In this document: piece after piece, positions 1 through 12,697 of the stretch
How the letters are laid out: each line of letters opens with the position of its first letter
How positions within the stretch are numbered: the stretch's first letter is position 1
Origin: Sapria himalayana
Taxonomy: Eukaryota; Streptophyta; Magnoliopsida; Malpighiales; Rafflesiaceae
DNA: 64,000 nucleotides
NCBI GenBank assembly: GCA_029783825.1
Contig: JAREIK010017138.1
Span: forward strand, 1 to 64,000
Reading direction: 5' to 3'
Position numbers and translations under genes: made by a program
The notes under the pieces: generated by a model
Databases searched by the model: none
The model's input: the letters and a program-made list of their open reading frames with translations, nothing else
Told to the model about the DNA's origin: nothing

Positions 1-816
1 TCTAGTAATCTATCTATATTTCTCTATCTATTAATCTCTCTATCTATCTATTTGGAAATCTTCTATTTGTATATCTGTTTATCTTTTTATCTATCTATCT
101 AAATGTCTATCTATATATATATATATTTATCTATCTAACTGTATATTTGTGTTTCTATCTATCTGTGTTATATGTCTGTATGTCTATCTATATGCCTATC
201 AGTCTATTAGTATGTCAGTCTATTAGTCTATTAGTTTGCATGTCTATTAGTTTATTAGTTTGCCAGTCTATCAGTCGATCTATCTATCTTTCATTCTGTC
301 TATCTTTTTGTGTGTCTATTTTTGTGTGTCTATCTATCTTTCCCTCAATCTTTCTATCTATTTCTCTCTCGGTATATATATCTCTTTATCTATCTCTATA
401 TATCTATTTTTCCCTATCTCTTTATCTTTCTACCTACTTACGTACCTACCTAGATACCTACCTACCTTGCTATCTATCTATCTATCTATCAATTTGTCAA
501 CCTATCTATTAGTATACCTACTATCTATCTATATCTATCTATCTATTTCCTTATCTCTCTGTCTATCTTTTTATCTCTGTCTCTCTGTAAATATTTATGT
601 ATATCTATCTATCTATCAATTTGATTATTTGTCTATTTGTCATCTAATATGTATGTCTATCTGTCTGTGTATCTATCTATCTTTGTATAAATATATCTAT
701 CTATTTATCTGCCTGTCTATCTAATTATCTATCTATTTGTCTATCTATCTATATGTCTATCTATTTGTCTAGAATCTATCGTTATATGTGTCTATCAATT
801 TGGCTTAAATTAATCA

Positions 817-868
<52 letters not shown>

Positions 869-3800
869 ATCTATATCTATTTATATGTCAGTCTATCTAT
901 TTTTCTATAAGCCTATTTGTTTGTGAATCTATCTTTCTATGTTTCTATGTACCTATCTATCAGTTAGTAGGAGAGTCAGTCTATCTATTAGTTAGTCTTT
1001 GTCTATCCATTGGTTTGTTTATCTTTCTATCTTTCTGCTTGACTATATGTATGCTTGACTATCTATCTTTCTGACTATTTGTCTGTTTGACTATTTGTCT
1101 ACCTGACTATCTATTTGCTTGTGTGTTGATCGATCTATTTGTCTATCTATTAGTCAATCTTTCTATGTGTCTGTTTGTCTATCTTTTTATCTATCTTTCT
1201 ATCTTTTTGTCTGTATATTAGTCTGTCTATTAGTCTATATGTCTATTTTAGTCTATTCATCTGTTTGTTAGCTAGTCTATTAGTCATTTAGTTTGTTAGT
1301 CTATTAGTTTGTCAGTCTACCAGTCAGTCAATCAATTAGTCAGTCTATCAGTCAATTAGTCAGTTAGTCATTAGTCTGTCTATCTATCTTTCTATCTATC
1401 TATCTATGTGTCTATCTATCTATTCATCTATATGTCCATCTTTCTATCTCTATATTTCTCTATGTCTATATCTCTCTATCTCTCTATCATTCCATCTCTA
1501 TATCATTTTATCTGACTATCTATCTATCTCTCTATATCTCTATCTCTATATCTCTTTATCTCACTATCTATCTATATCTCTATCTATCTATCTATCTTTC
1601 AATCTCTCTATCTCTTTATCTCCATTTCTTTTTATCTATATATTTATTTTTCTTTTTGCCTCTATCTATCTCACTTTATATTTCTATCTCTCTATCTCCA
1701 TTTCTATATATATATATATATATCTCTCTCTCTATCTCTTTATCTCTCCATCTCCTTGTCTATCTCTCAATCTCTTAACCTCTTAATCTCTCAATTTCTT
1801 TATAGATCTATCTCATTTTCTCTCAATCTTATAACCTCACTATCTCTCAATCTTTATACCTACCTACCTACGTACTTATCTACATACCTACCTAGCTATC
1901 TATCTATCTCTCTATCTCTTCATCTCTCTATCTACCTACATACCTATATATCTATCTTTCTTTCTTTCTGTCTCTCTATTTATCACTCTTCCTGTCTCTC
2001 TATCTATCCTCTATCTCTATGTCTATATTTCTATCTATCCTTCTATCTTTTTATCTTTCAATCTAACTAACTAACTATCTATCTATCTATCTATTTGACT
2101 ATCTGTCTATTTTTCTATATGTCTATCTATTTGTCTATCTGTCTATTTGTTTATCTTTCAATCTATCTATTTGTTTATCTATCCATCTATCTATATAACT
2201 ATGTATCTATCTATTTGTCTATCTGAGTATCTATCTATTATTCTATCTATCTATCTATCGGTCTATTTATCTATCTTTCTATCTGTCTACTATCTATCAA
2301 TCTATCTATTTATCTTATTATCTCTTTATATTTTCTTGACTATCTATCATTCAGTTTTTTGTTTGTCTATCTATCTTTTTGCCTGAAAATCTATATGCTT
2401 GACTGCCTGTGTTCCTGACTACATGTCTACTTGACTTTTTGTATACATGACTATCTATCTGTCTATCTATCTATCTATCTAATTGTTTGTCTATTTGTTT
2501 GTCAACATTTCTGGCTATTATTCTATTTGTCTGTCTGTTTATTAGTCTAATTGTTAGTCTATCTATTTGTATTCAGTATGTTAGCCTATTAGTTTGTCAG
2601 TCTATTAGTCTATCAGTATACAAATCTATTAGTATGTCAGTCAATATCTCAGTCAATCAGTTAGTTAGTCAGTGAGTTAGTTATTCAGGCTAACTATCTA
2701 TCTATCTATGTCTATATGTTTATTCATATGTCTGTCTATCTTTCTATCTGTGTATCTCTCTTTCTATCTATCCTTTTATCTCTCTATCTATATGTATCTT
2801 TATCTCACTATCTCTCTATCTTTATATCTCTCTATCTCTTTCTTTATCTATCTTTCTATATCTCTATCTCTCTATCTCTGTAACTCCATATCTCTCTATC
2901 TTTCAATTACTCTATCTCTTTCTATCCTTATCTATCTATTTCTTTTTCTTTCTCTCTTTCGATCTCTCTATCTCTTTTTCTATCTTTTTATCTATGTACT
3001 ATCATGTCTATCTTTCTCTATATCTCTCAATCTCTAAATCTCAATATATCTTTCTTTCTATATCTTTCTCTCTATATCTTTATCTCTCTATCTCTCATTC
3101 TCTTTACCTAACTAAATACCTACCTATCTTGTTATCTATCAATCAATCTATCTATCTACCTTCATATCTATCTATTTATCTCTCTGTCTATCTATATTTC
3201 TCACTATCTGTCTCTCTATCTGTTTCTCTATCTCTCTATCTATATTTATGTCTATTTGACTCTCTCTTTATCTCTCAATCTAACTATCTAATAATCTATC
3301 TATATATCTATATGACTATCTATCTATCTATATGTTTATCTATCTATCGATCTATCAATCTGTCTATCTGTCTATATATCTATCTATCTATTTGTATGTC
3401 TTTCTATATATCTATCTATCTATTTATCTATCTTACTATATACCTATGTGTCAATCAATCAATCTATCTATCTATTTATCTATCTATCTATCTTTATATC
3501 TATATATTATCTATCTATTTATCTATCTATCCATCTCGCTATCTGTCAATCTATCTATCTATTTAAATATCTTTCTCCCTATATATTTTTGACTATTTTT
3601 GTATCTATCTATCTATCAATATGTTTATCTATATATCTGTTTATCTATCTATCTGTCTGTCTATCTGTCTATCTAATTATCTATCTGTCTATCTATCTAT
3701 TTGTCTATTTGTCTATTTGTCTATCTATCTAATTGTCTTTCTACATTTTTATATATTTATCAATCTGTCTATTTGTCTATCTTTCAATATGTCTATCTAT

Positions 3801-5707
3801 CTTTTTGTCTATCTATATGTCTATCTATCTATCTATAAATCTATTTATCTGTCTATATGTCTATTTGTCTGTGTTTAAGTGTTTGTCAATCAATATATCA
3901 ATTTATTTATCTATCAATCTATATTTTTTGTATATATCTATCTGTCTCTCGGTTAATTAGTCGATCTATCTATCTATTGGACTATTTTTTTAATTTATCT
4001 ATTTATTTATCTTTGTATATGTCTATATGTATATATGTCATCTGTATATCAATTTAGCTATCTATATGTCAATCTGTATATCTATCTATATGTCTATCTA
4101 TATAACAACCTTTCTTTCTATATATCTATTTGTATATCTAACTATTTGTATATTTGTCTATTAGTCTATCTATATATCTATATATTTTTGTTTATCTATC
4201 TATCTTTCTATTTGTCTATGTATATACTTGTATATATGTTTATCTACCTGTCTATCAAACTATTTATCAATCTATGTGTATTTCCAGCTATTTGTCTATC
4301 TACTATTTGATTATCTGTCAATCTATTTATCTATCAATTGTTTATCTACCTTTTTGTCCATCTATTTTTCTATTTATCTATCTATATAACTATAAATCTA
4401 TCTATCTATTTATCTCTCTCTGTCTATATATATATATATATATCTAATTATTCATCTAACTATGTATTTGTGTATCTATTTATCTTTTTATTTTTCTATC
4501 TATTTATTTTTGTGTTTATCTTCATATCTATCTATCTATGTATCTATCAATCTATCAATCTATAAATATATGTCTCTATATATCTATCTATCTATCCATC
4601 TAACTATATAACTCTATCTGTCTATTTATTTGTCAATCTGCTTATTTTCCTAAATACCTATTTGTCTATCATTCTATATTTTTATCTACCTATCTATCTA
4701 TATGTACATCTATCTATCTATCTAAATGTATATTTGTGTGTATATATATATATATATCTATTAGTCAATCTCTTTATCTTTAATCTATCTATTTGTCTAT
4801 CTTTCTATCATTTTATCTATCTATCTATCTATGTCTATATATATATCTATCTATTTGTCTATCTATCTATCTATATGTCTATTTGTGTATCTACTAGTCT
4901 CTCAGTTTATCTTTCTTTCCGTCTGTCAATGTCTCTATATCAGTTTATCTATCTTTCTGTCTATTTATCTATCTATTAGTCTATCAATTTGTTAGTTTAT
5001 CAGTCTATCAGTCAATCTATATATTTTTTTTTCTATCTTTTTCTTTGTCAATCAATCAATCTATCTATCTTTCTATCTCTCTATCTTTCTAACTCTCTAT
5101 CTCTATATAACTTTCTTTCTTTATCTATCTATATTTTTATCTCTCTATTTCTCTATCTCTCTATATTTCTATCTCTCTATCTCTTTATCTATTTATCTCT
5201 ATATCTTTATCTCTCTATCTCTCTATTCCTTTATCTCTATATATCTCTATCTCCCTTTCTTTCTTTTTTCTACTTCTCTTTCCATCTATCTCTCTATCTC
5301 TTTCTCTATACTTGCTTACCTGCCTACCTACATACATACCTACCTAGCTACCTATCTATTTATTTATTTGTCAACCTATCTATTTGTCAATTTGTCTATC
5401 TCTCTATTGTCGATGTGTCTACAAGTCTCTTTTTCTCTTTGTCTATCTATTTGTCTCTTATATGTATTTCTATCTATCTCTTCATCTCTACATCTCCAAA
5501 CCTTTTTATATATCTATCTGACTATCTATTGATCAATCTATATGTCTATTTGACTATCTATCAAATATATGTCTATCTATCCATCTATTTATCTATTTAT
5601 CTGTCTATCTTTCAATATATATAACTATCCATCTATATGTCTATCTGTCTATCTATTTATCTATCTATCTTTCAATCTATCTTTCTATCTTTCTTTCTTT
5701 CTATTTT

Positions 5708-5738
<31 letters not shown>

Positions 5739-8126
5739 ATCAACCTCTCTATCTGTCTATATATTTGGTTGTCTAAATGTCTATTTGTCTTTTTATTGAT
5801 ATGTCTATCTGTATATCTATCTATCTGTCAATCTTTCTATCTATTCATCTATCTATCTATCTAGCAATCTAACTGTCTATCTATCTGTCTACCTGTCAAA
5901 CTATCTATATGTATAATATTTTAACTATCTATTTATCTAATTGTCTAACTGTATATCTATCTAATTTTCTATCTATCTATAAATCTATATTTTAACTATT
6001 TATATATGTCTAAGTGTCTAGCAATCAAACTATCTATTTGTATATTTGTCTATATCTATTTGCCTATATGTCTACCTATCTATCTATCTATTTATATATC
6101 TGTCTATTTATATATTTATTTATTTGTCAATCTTTCTATCTATTTATATTTCTATCTATCTATATGTCTATTTGTATTTTTGTCTCTCTTTCTATATGTC
6201 TATCTATATATATGTATATCTATCTATCTATCTATATATCTATCTATATAAATGAGTAGCTTTCTATCTTTTTATATCTATCTATATGTCTATCTATCTA
6301 TTATTCTACTTGACTAAATGTATATTATTTTCTATCTATCTATTTATCTTTCTTTCTAATTCTCTATCTATCTTTTTTTATTTATGTTTATCTACGTATC
6401 TATCTAACTATATATCATGTATCTATTTGCCTATCTATCTGTCCATCTAATTTCTATCTACTATCTATCTATCTATCTATTTGTCTTTCTATCTATTTGT
6501 CTATCTGTCAATCTGTCAATCTGTATATATGTGTATTTATTTATCTATCATTTTGTTTGTCTATCTATTTATCAGTCAATCAGTTTTTTAGTCTATTAGT
6601 TTGTCGTTCTATCTACCTACCTATTTGTCTTTTTATTGATTAATTTTTTTGTCTATCTATCTATTAGTATATCTATCTTTATCTATATCTTTTAATATCA
6701 TTATATCTTTATCTATCTAACAATATATCTCTATATTTCTCTATCTCTCTATCTCTCTATCTTTCTATCTCTCTATCTATCTATCTATCTCTCTATCTCT
6801 CTATCTCTTTTTCTCACTCTCTCCCTCTCTTTACCCATATACCTTTATCTTTCTATATCTCTATCTTTCTAACTAATTACCTACATACTGAGCTACCTAC
6901 ATACTTATCTATCTATAAATCTATATATTTGTGTACTTGTATAACTATCTATCTATGTATCTCTCTATCTATCTATTAGTCTCTCTATCCCTCTTTGTGT
7001 CTCTCTATTTGTCTCTCTATCTCTTCGCGTGTATTTTTGTCAATCTCTCACTTTCTCTCTATCTCTCTATCTTTCTATCTAACTAACTATCTATCTATTT
7101 ATTTGTGAATCTATCTTTCTATATTTCTATCTATCTATCTATTGGTATGTCTATTCATCCATCTATCTATCTGTCTATCTGTATATCTATCTATATGTCT
7201 TTCTTTTTATCTATCTATCTGTCTATATATCTATATATCAAACTATTTCTTTATCTCTCTATCTATCTTTTAGATATCTATCTATTTATCTATATGTCTA
7301 TCTATCTATCTGTATATCTATATATATTTCAATCTATCTATCTATCTATTTGTCTATCTGTCTATCTATCTATATGTCTATCTATCTATCTATATGTCTA
7401 TCTATCTAACTATTTATATGTTTATATGGCTTTCTGTCTATATATCTATCTGTTTATTTGTCTAATTGTCTATCTATTTGTCTATTGATCAATAACTCTA
7501 TCTAACTATCTGTCGAATATCTATATCTATTTTTCTATCAATCTATCTATTTATCTGTCTATCAGTCGAACTCTATATATATATATATATATCTCTCTCT
7601 CTCTATATATCTGACAATCTATCAATCTATCTATTGATCTATTTATCGATTTGTCTATCTTTCTATCTATCTATCTAACTTTCTATCTATATGTCTATTT
7701 GTATACTCTCTATCTATCTAAATGTCTATCTGTATATTTTAATCTATCTATATGTCTTTCTATATATGCATCTATCTCTCTCTCTTTGTCAATATGTCTA
7801 TATGACTATTAGTCTTTCTATCTATATATTTTTGTCTATCTATCTATCTATTTATCAATCTATCTATTTGTATATATGTTGATCTATCTACTTACATATT
7901 TATCTATCTATCTATCTATCTATGTGTTTATCTGGCTATCTGTCTCTATAATATTTTAGTATATATCTATCTGTTTGTCTGTCTCTATATTATTTGAGTA
8001 TCAATCTATCTATCTGTATAATCGTTTATCTATTTATATCTATCTGTCTATCTATCTAACTAACTATATGTCTATTTATTTATCCATCTATATGTGTATT
8101 GGGCTATTTGTTTATCTATCCATTTA
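1..8126 (+). repeat. Degenerate TCTA tetranucleotide array, left outer
   Basis: Over 8 kb of imperfect TCTA (GATA-type) repeat with scattered TTTG, TCTG, AATC and CTCT variants. The pyrimidine-rich strand is the plus strand. TCTA repeated three times reads TCT ATC TAT CTA, so every frame of this strand yields Ser-Ile-Tyr-Leu with few stops. This explains the long open frames, which are not genes. Short (TA)n runs interrupt it. The array stops sharply at the CACTA-derived sequence. No gene is visible inside it. Confidence 0.95.
818..866. repeat. (ATAC)n/(TA)n microsatellite
   Basis: A short ATAC run leads into roughly 19 uninterrupted TA units inside the TCTA array. The matching site in the right arm, near 55672-55712, has only about 12 TA units but more GTAT units, so the microsatellite differs in length between the arms. 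Confidence 0.85.
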
Positions 8127-8149
8127 TTGACCAAAAAATTTGGTCATAA

Positions 8150-8670
8150 TTTTGCTCGTCGCTAAATTTTTTACCAATGAAAGATCAGTCTATTAGGAAA
8201 TTGCCGACCATTTAAGGATCCTCTACCGACAAATATTTCCCGACTATATTCCAATAATTTACCAACTGAATAAATAAGGTCAGTAATTGGTCTCCAAATG
8301 GTCGTTAATTACCGACCATTTGAGACCATTTACCGACAAACAAAATCCGATGATATTCCGACCATTTTTCGACCAAAAGAATTAGGTCAGTAAATGGTCT
8401 CCAAATGGTCAGTAATTACTGACAATTTATAGACCATTTACCGACGAAAAACCAATGATATTCAGACCATTTTCCAACCAAAAGAATTAGGTTGGTAAAA
8501 GGTCACAAGACGGTTGGTAAAAACCTAAAACAACAACCCCCGATCAAAATCTTTGAAAATCATTGGTCTGTAATTGATCTCCAAAAAAATTATTGACCAT
8601 TTGGTGATCTTTTATCGACCATTGATATTAAAAAATTTGGTTAGTTTGGTCGTAATTCGGTCGGTAAGTA
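8150..8670. repeat. CACTA subterminal repeat cluster
   Basis: About 500 bp of repeated GACCATTT, GGTCAGTAA, ACCGAC and CCAAATGGTC motifs in both orientations, with AAAAGAATTAGGT spacers recurring. In CACTA elements such clusters are binding sites for the element's own transposase. The whole cluster is mirrored at about 47700-48240. Confidence 0.75.
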
Positions 8671-8966
8671 TTGATCGAATTTTTTTTGTAGAATTTCTAC
8701 AGATACAGAGATACTATAGAAATTGGAACATAAAACACAAAAAAAATAATCATTTTGCTTCCAGTTTTGATTCAGTACCTGCAAAAACATTTACAGATAA
8801 AACAACAAAATAAAAATCTAATTAACTCCCAGAAACAATTATATATACTACATATATATATTAAAAACATCAAGATAAAATAATAAAATAAATCTAAATC
8901 AAAGTTTAAGGCATTGAAAAAAAATGTGTGTAATACACTAAATCATCCAACCTAGTTTCGTAATCA

Positions 8967-10370
8967 TTATGATGTGACATTTCTAGTCCACACGGTGAGA
9001 TATTGGGTACTGGGTAGAGCTGTCTGCTACTGCTAGTCCTAATGCGATTGCGGTAGGTGTAACTGTAGTTGATGGAGTAGATGATGTAGCTGGAGCATTA
9101 CTCCAAACAATCCGAGGTAGATCATCAGGGTTGAATTGTAGTCCTCTTTCCTGAAACTTCTTTGTAGGCCAATCAAAATACACACACAACTCATCCCTAT
9201 AAATTTAATAGTCGATCATGCGTTGCTCGGTATAAGCCAACTGAAACTATATCGAATTTTGCATCGCATCCTAAAATTCCTTCATCTTCGAGAACAAATT
9301 TGAATCTGGTCTTATAAATTTAGTTCATAGTATGGTCGTCTATGCGAGTAGAATGATGATGCCAACGAACCAACGCTATAGATGGGCATCTTCTCCTTGC
9401 CATCAACAGCCGCATACTAAATCTAATTCGCATCAACTGGTGGAGCTGATGAATAGAACTACCTGTTGCACTATCACAATAACATGAAATAGACTAGGAA
9501 TACTCCTGAGTACAATAGCTAACATTTCATAATATCTCGCCTAATAAAAATGTACAAAATGTATTTCAATTTATATTCAAACAAAAAAAAAAAATTAATT
9601 TTTTTTATTTAAACTTACATTTACTGCACAGATCTCTAAATGATGAAAGTCTGATCATCATGAGCCTTCATGTGCATATATCTGAATAAGTGAGGAGCAC
9701 TGAGCTTCTTACCCTCCTTGAATGTCTATAATTACACACAATACATACTTTAAATATATTAAAAAAAATTCCTTATGAGAAATGAAATTTAGGCATAATT
9801 GAACACAATTCACCAAGTAATAAACATAAAAAGTATAAATTAGAAATAATACCCATTCTCATTTGTACTCACACCTAGAACGAGATCCACAAGTATGTGT
9901 AGACATGCCACTACCCTCCCTAGCCCGCTCTGAGCGAAGATTGCCGCTCTGTTTAGCACTCCTCTTCCTATAATCCGGATCTTCTTATATGCTACGCCAC
10001 TCATCGTAAACATAATCTGGGACACTTGAATCTTTTTCTTTCTACTTCAGCCATTTATCTTTGATCTCGTACACGGTGTCTTTATACTTACTGGCAGCAA
10101 ATTTGCAGAACACACTTTTGATTGATTCCTTTGGCTGTGTCCACCTGTAAACTTTTTATATTTATAAATAAACAATTTTTAATCAATGAACAAAAAAATA
10201 AATAAAAGATGTAAAAATTTTTAGGTAGTAATATTTACCTTAAATTCTCTCCAAATCACCAATTTGTCTCTATGTGTTAGTGACTTTAATTATGTCCATT
10301 AGGTTTAAAGGACTTTTTGAAAATTGACCTCGAAACCCTAGAAATAGAACCAGATGGCTCTAACATCATC
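8967..10370 (-). pseudogene. Ptta/En-Spm plant transposase pseudogene, left copy
   Basis: Four exon-like blocks can be read on the minus strand: about 10370-10239, 10144-9875, 9725-9619 and 9540-8967, separated by AT-rich introns with GT-AG borders. Recognisable motifs are PKESIKSVFCKF and PDYVYDEW followed by a Ser/Arg-rich stretch (block 2), HLFRYMHMKAHDD (block 3), and MPIYSVGSLASS, YFDWPTKKFQERG and LPRIVWSNAPA (block 4). The order matches the conserved region of the plant Ptta/En-Spm transposase family: a tryptophan-rich part, a His-rich part, then a Tyr-Gly-Ser-type tail. There are in-frame stops after DKWLK, after DEWRSI and after QTFII, and frame breaks in block 4. This arm also has one-base losses relative to the right copy in block 3 (one T) and block 4 (one C near 9018), so it cannot encode a full protein. 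Confidence 0.75.
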
Positions 10371-10471
10371 CTGTAACCAAAATTTTATTAGCAAGTAAGA
10401 AATAAATTAATAAATTGATAAATCAGTTGTTAAAATTTCTTGGGTATTTAAATAGATTAGTAATTAAGATG

Positions 10472-10500
10472 TCTCTAAATCTATCTATATCTATCTATAG
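10472..10500 (+). repeat. Short TCTA remnant between two transposons
   Basis: A 20-30 bp stretch of CTATCTATAT CTATCTA lies exactly between the CACTA-derived block and the hAT-derived block. It suggests both elements once sat inside TCTA array DNA. The mirror copy is at about 45871-45899. Confidence 0.55.
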
Positions 10501-10776
10501 ACATACATATATAGATTTTTAGGCATGTTCTATAACAATAAGATTGTGTCTATATATTAAAATTTATTTCATATATAGATTGTGTTATATATAGATAGTT
10601 AAATGGCTATGTAAATTATATCAGTAAATAATACTACAGTATTATTTATCTGATTAGTTTTTGACACATACACAATAAAAATGATATATGTAACACATGA
10701 CACATATAGGTTCATTTATGCATCTATTATTTAAAATCTATCTTATTGATAGTTATTGAGATTTTCTATCGATTGG

Positions 10777-11662
10777 ATGAAAGTTGCTGAAATTTCCTCA
10801 TTTATTGCAGCATTTAATGAACTTACAAAAATCATTTTAGGTATTATTATTTTTTGACTAATCTTAATTAATTTTGTGATTTACATGCTTTTAAAATTAT
10901 TTATTTCAATTGGGTAATATCATACTTGTTATTGTAGGTTCTGAATATCCAACATCAAATTTTTTTTTCCGAGCTTTATAATATCAAGAGGTTGTTGGAT
11001 GAAAATTATCTTGATGAAAATGAGTTTATGCATTCAATGATTATGAAGATGAAAGATGGGTTTGACATGTATTGGGGTGAGTGCAATTTGTTGATCTCTA
11101 TGGCAACCATTTTAGATCCAAGAAATAAAATACAATTGATTGAGTGGCATTTTCCTATGATTTACTCAAGATCAGATATCATTAAACATATTATAACTAT
11201 TCGTGAGACTTTGTGCATGCTTTATAGAGATTATGTTGATGCTCATAAAGCAAATGGTAGTGAAAAAGAGGGTGAAAGTGAGAATCAAAATGAATCTTCT
11301 AGTGCTGTGACGATGGGAACAAGTGGAGTGAGGGCTTAATTTTTTAGTTATATAAGACATCTTGAATAATCAATTGAACAAGTTAAATCTGATTTAAACA
11401 TATAACTAGAAGAAGGTGTTCATTTTTGTGAAAATTTAAATTTTGATGTCTTAGATTGGTGGAAGATTAAGTCTCTAAAGTTTTGAGTGTTATCAAAGAT
11501 GTCATGTGATGTTTTATCAATTCCAATCACAACTGTAGCTTCAGAGTTTGCATTCAGTGCTGAGGGAAGAGTTATTGAACCACATCATGCATCTTTAGGA
11601 GCAGAAATGATTAAAGAATTATTATTAGGTGAAGATTAGCATGCTTTTTATGGGATAAAGTG
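10777..11662 (+). pseudogene. hAT transposase pseudogene, C-terminal half, left copy
   Basis: An exon at 10777-10840 (contains ISSFIAAFNELTKI) splices by a GT-AG intron of 97 bp to a second exon starting at 10938 (SEYPTSN, then LLDENYLDENEF). The main open part, 10992-11339, contains ILDPRNKIQLIEWHFPMIY, the signature of the hAT-like RNase-H-fold domain of plant hAT transposases. After stops near 11337 the frame resumes with VLDWWKIKSLKF and SEFAFSAEGRVIEPHHASL, the C-terminal dimerisation region. The usual Trp of the GEDW motif is a TAG stop (11637-11639). A frame break sits at the T-run near 10961-10970, and further stops follow VRA and KSLKF. The N-terminal BED zinc finger is not found. 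Clearly dead. Confidence 0.88.
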
Positions 11663-12359
11663 AAAAAGATAAGTAAATCTCAAATTTGTATCATATTTTA
11701 AGTTTACATTTGATTTTGTGCTGTTATTAAATTTTAATATTTTGAGCTTTTTTATTGTTGTTTATGTACATGTTTATGTTTAGTTTTACAATGTTAATAT
11801 TTTATTTTATTTTTTATAAATTGTTACAATTTTTATAGTATGAAGAGGACTTCAAAGAGATTCAAATACATTACACTTGAAAGTTGCTTTTATGGCATAA
11901 TGTGGAGCTGATTTCATTTCTTGTATATTCTTTAATTTTTGGCATATAGTTGAGGTTGGGTTGCATGGGTTTATTATTATTTGTTGATTAGAAAATATTC
12001 AAAGTTACTTATTATTTATCTTATTATTTGAGGTGTAGTCTTTTGAGCTTTTATTATATTTTTATTCGAAGTTTATTTTACCTATATAAACTATCAAGAT
12101 TTACTTTTATTTGAAACCTCCAAAGGCCAATACATGGAAGAGATCGCAGTGAAAGATGAAGATATAAAGATTATTTTGAAGTTGTTATATGTTAGATTTA
12201 AACATTATTTTTAAATTTTAAGGATGATTGTAAGTTTTTTTATTACATTGGTGTTGTAACTTTTAGTTGGTTTGGATATGTTAGTTATTATTAATAATTT
12301 GTTGTATTAAGTTATTAGGATTTTTTAGATATAGTATATGATGCTAAACTATTAATTTT

Positions 12360-12697
12360 TTTAAAGATCATAAACAAGCTCAGAGATGAACTCAAATGAG
12401 CTCACAAACGAACTCCTTACTGAGCTCGCAAATGAGCTCACAAATAAATTCTTTATCGAGCTTACAAATAAGTTTTAATCAAGCTCACATATGAACGAGC
12501 ATGAGCTATAATGAAATGAGGTTTAAATGAATGAGCCCGAGTCGAGCTCGATCTTGATGAGCTCGAGCTGAACTCAAATTCGAGTTTGGATTTTAAAAAA
12601 TAAATGAACTCGAGCAGAATCCAAGTCCTTCCAAAATAGTTTGAGCTGAACCTAAGCCTTTGTTAATACATCTTAGTTTGGCTCAGTTACACCCCTA
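12360..12697. repeat. hAT subterminal GAGCTC repeats and terminal TAGGGGTG
   Basis: Repeated GAGCTC, AGCTCGAG and TGAGCTCACAAA motifs in both orientations form the transposase-binding subterminal zone of the element. It closes with GGCTCAGTTACACCCCTA at 12680-12697. The adjacent 8 bp (GATAGATA) are array sequence, so a target duplication cannot be distinguished from the repeat itself. Confidence 0.75.

Larger units (their letters stand above)
8127..10470 (-). mobile_element. Decayed CACTA (En/Spm, Ptta-type) element, left copy
   Basis: Unique sequence between the TCTA array and a small TCTA remnant. One flank carries many short direct and inverted copies of a GACCATTT / GGTCGGTAA motif, the dense subterminal repeat arrangement typical of CACTA elements. 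The interior, on the minus strand, encodes pieces related to the plant Ptta/En-Spm transposase family. No clear CACTA-ending terminal inverted repeat or target duplication is visible at either edge, so the ends look eroded or truncated. The element begins with a near-palindrome, ACCAAAAAATTTGGT. The superfamily call rests on the transposase pieces plus subterminal repeats and is inference at the element level. Confidence 0.7.
10501..12697 (+). mobile_element. Decayed hAT transposon, left copy
   Basis: The element carries a plant hAT transposase pseudogene on the plus strand and ends at 12697 with CACCCCTA, the reverse of a TAGGGGTG hAT terminal repeat. Just inside that end lies an AGCTC/GAGCTCG-rich subterminal region, a common feature of plant hAT elements. 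The TAGA array starts at the very next base. No matching TAGGGGTG terminus is visible on the other side, so the 5' end is missing or too diverged. The 11663-12360 part between pseudogene and subterminal repeats is AT-rich, with no coding signal I can support. Confidence 0.75.

Noticed and set aside
1..8126. Many open reading frames of 60-210 codons rich in Ser, Ile, Tyr and Leu in the TCTA arrays, also at 12698-16460, 29291-35741, 39880-43667 and 48256-64000
   Set aside because: TCTA repeats translate to Ser-Ile-Tyr-Leu in every frame of the pyrimidine strand and stops are rare by composition. Overlapping frames give the same peptide, and there are no domains, introns or start context.
8574..8813. 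79-codon plus-strand open frame in the CACTA subterminal zone
   Set aside because: It crosses subterminal repeats and AT-rich sequence, has no recognisable motif, and lies opposite the direction of the transposase relic.
11172..11360. Minus-strand open frame opposite the hAT transposase block (mirrored at 45006-45194)
   Set aside because: It overlaps the recognised plus-strand transposase exon antisense and has no recognisable content of its own.
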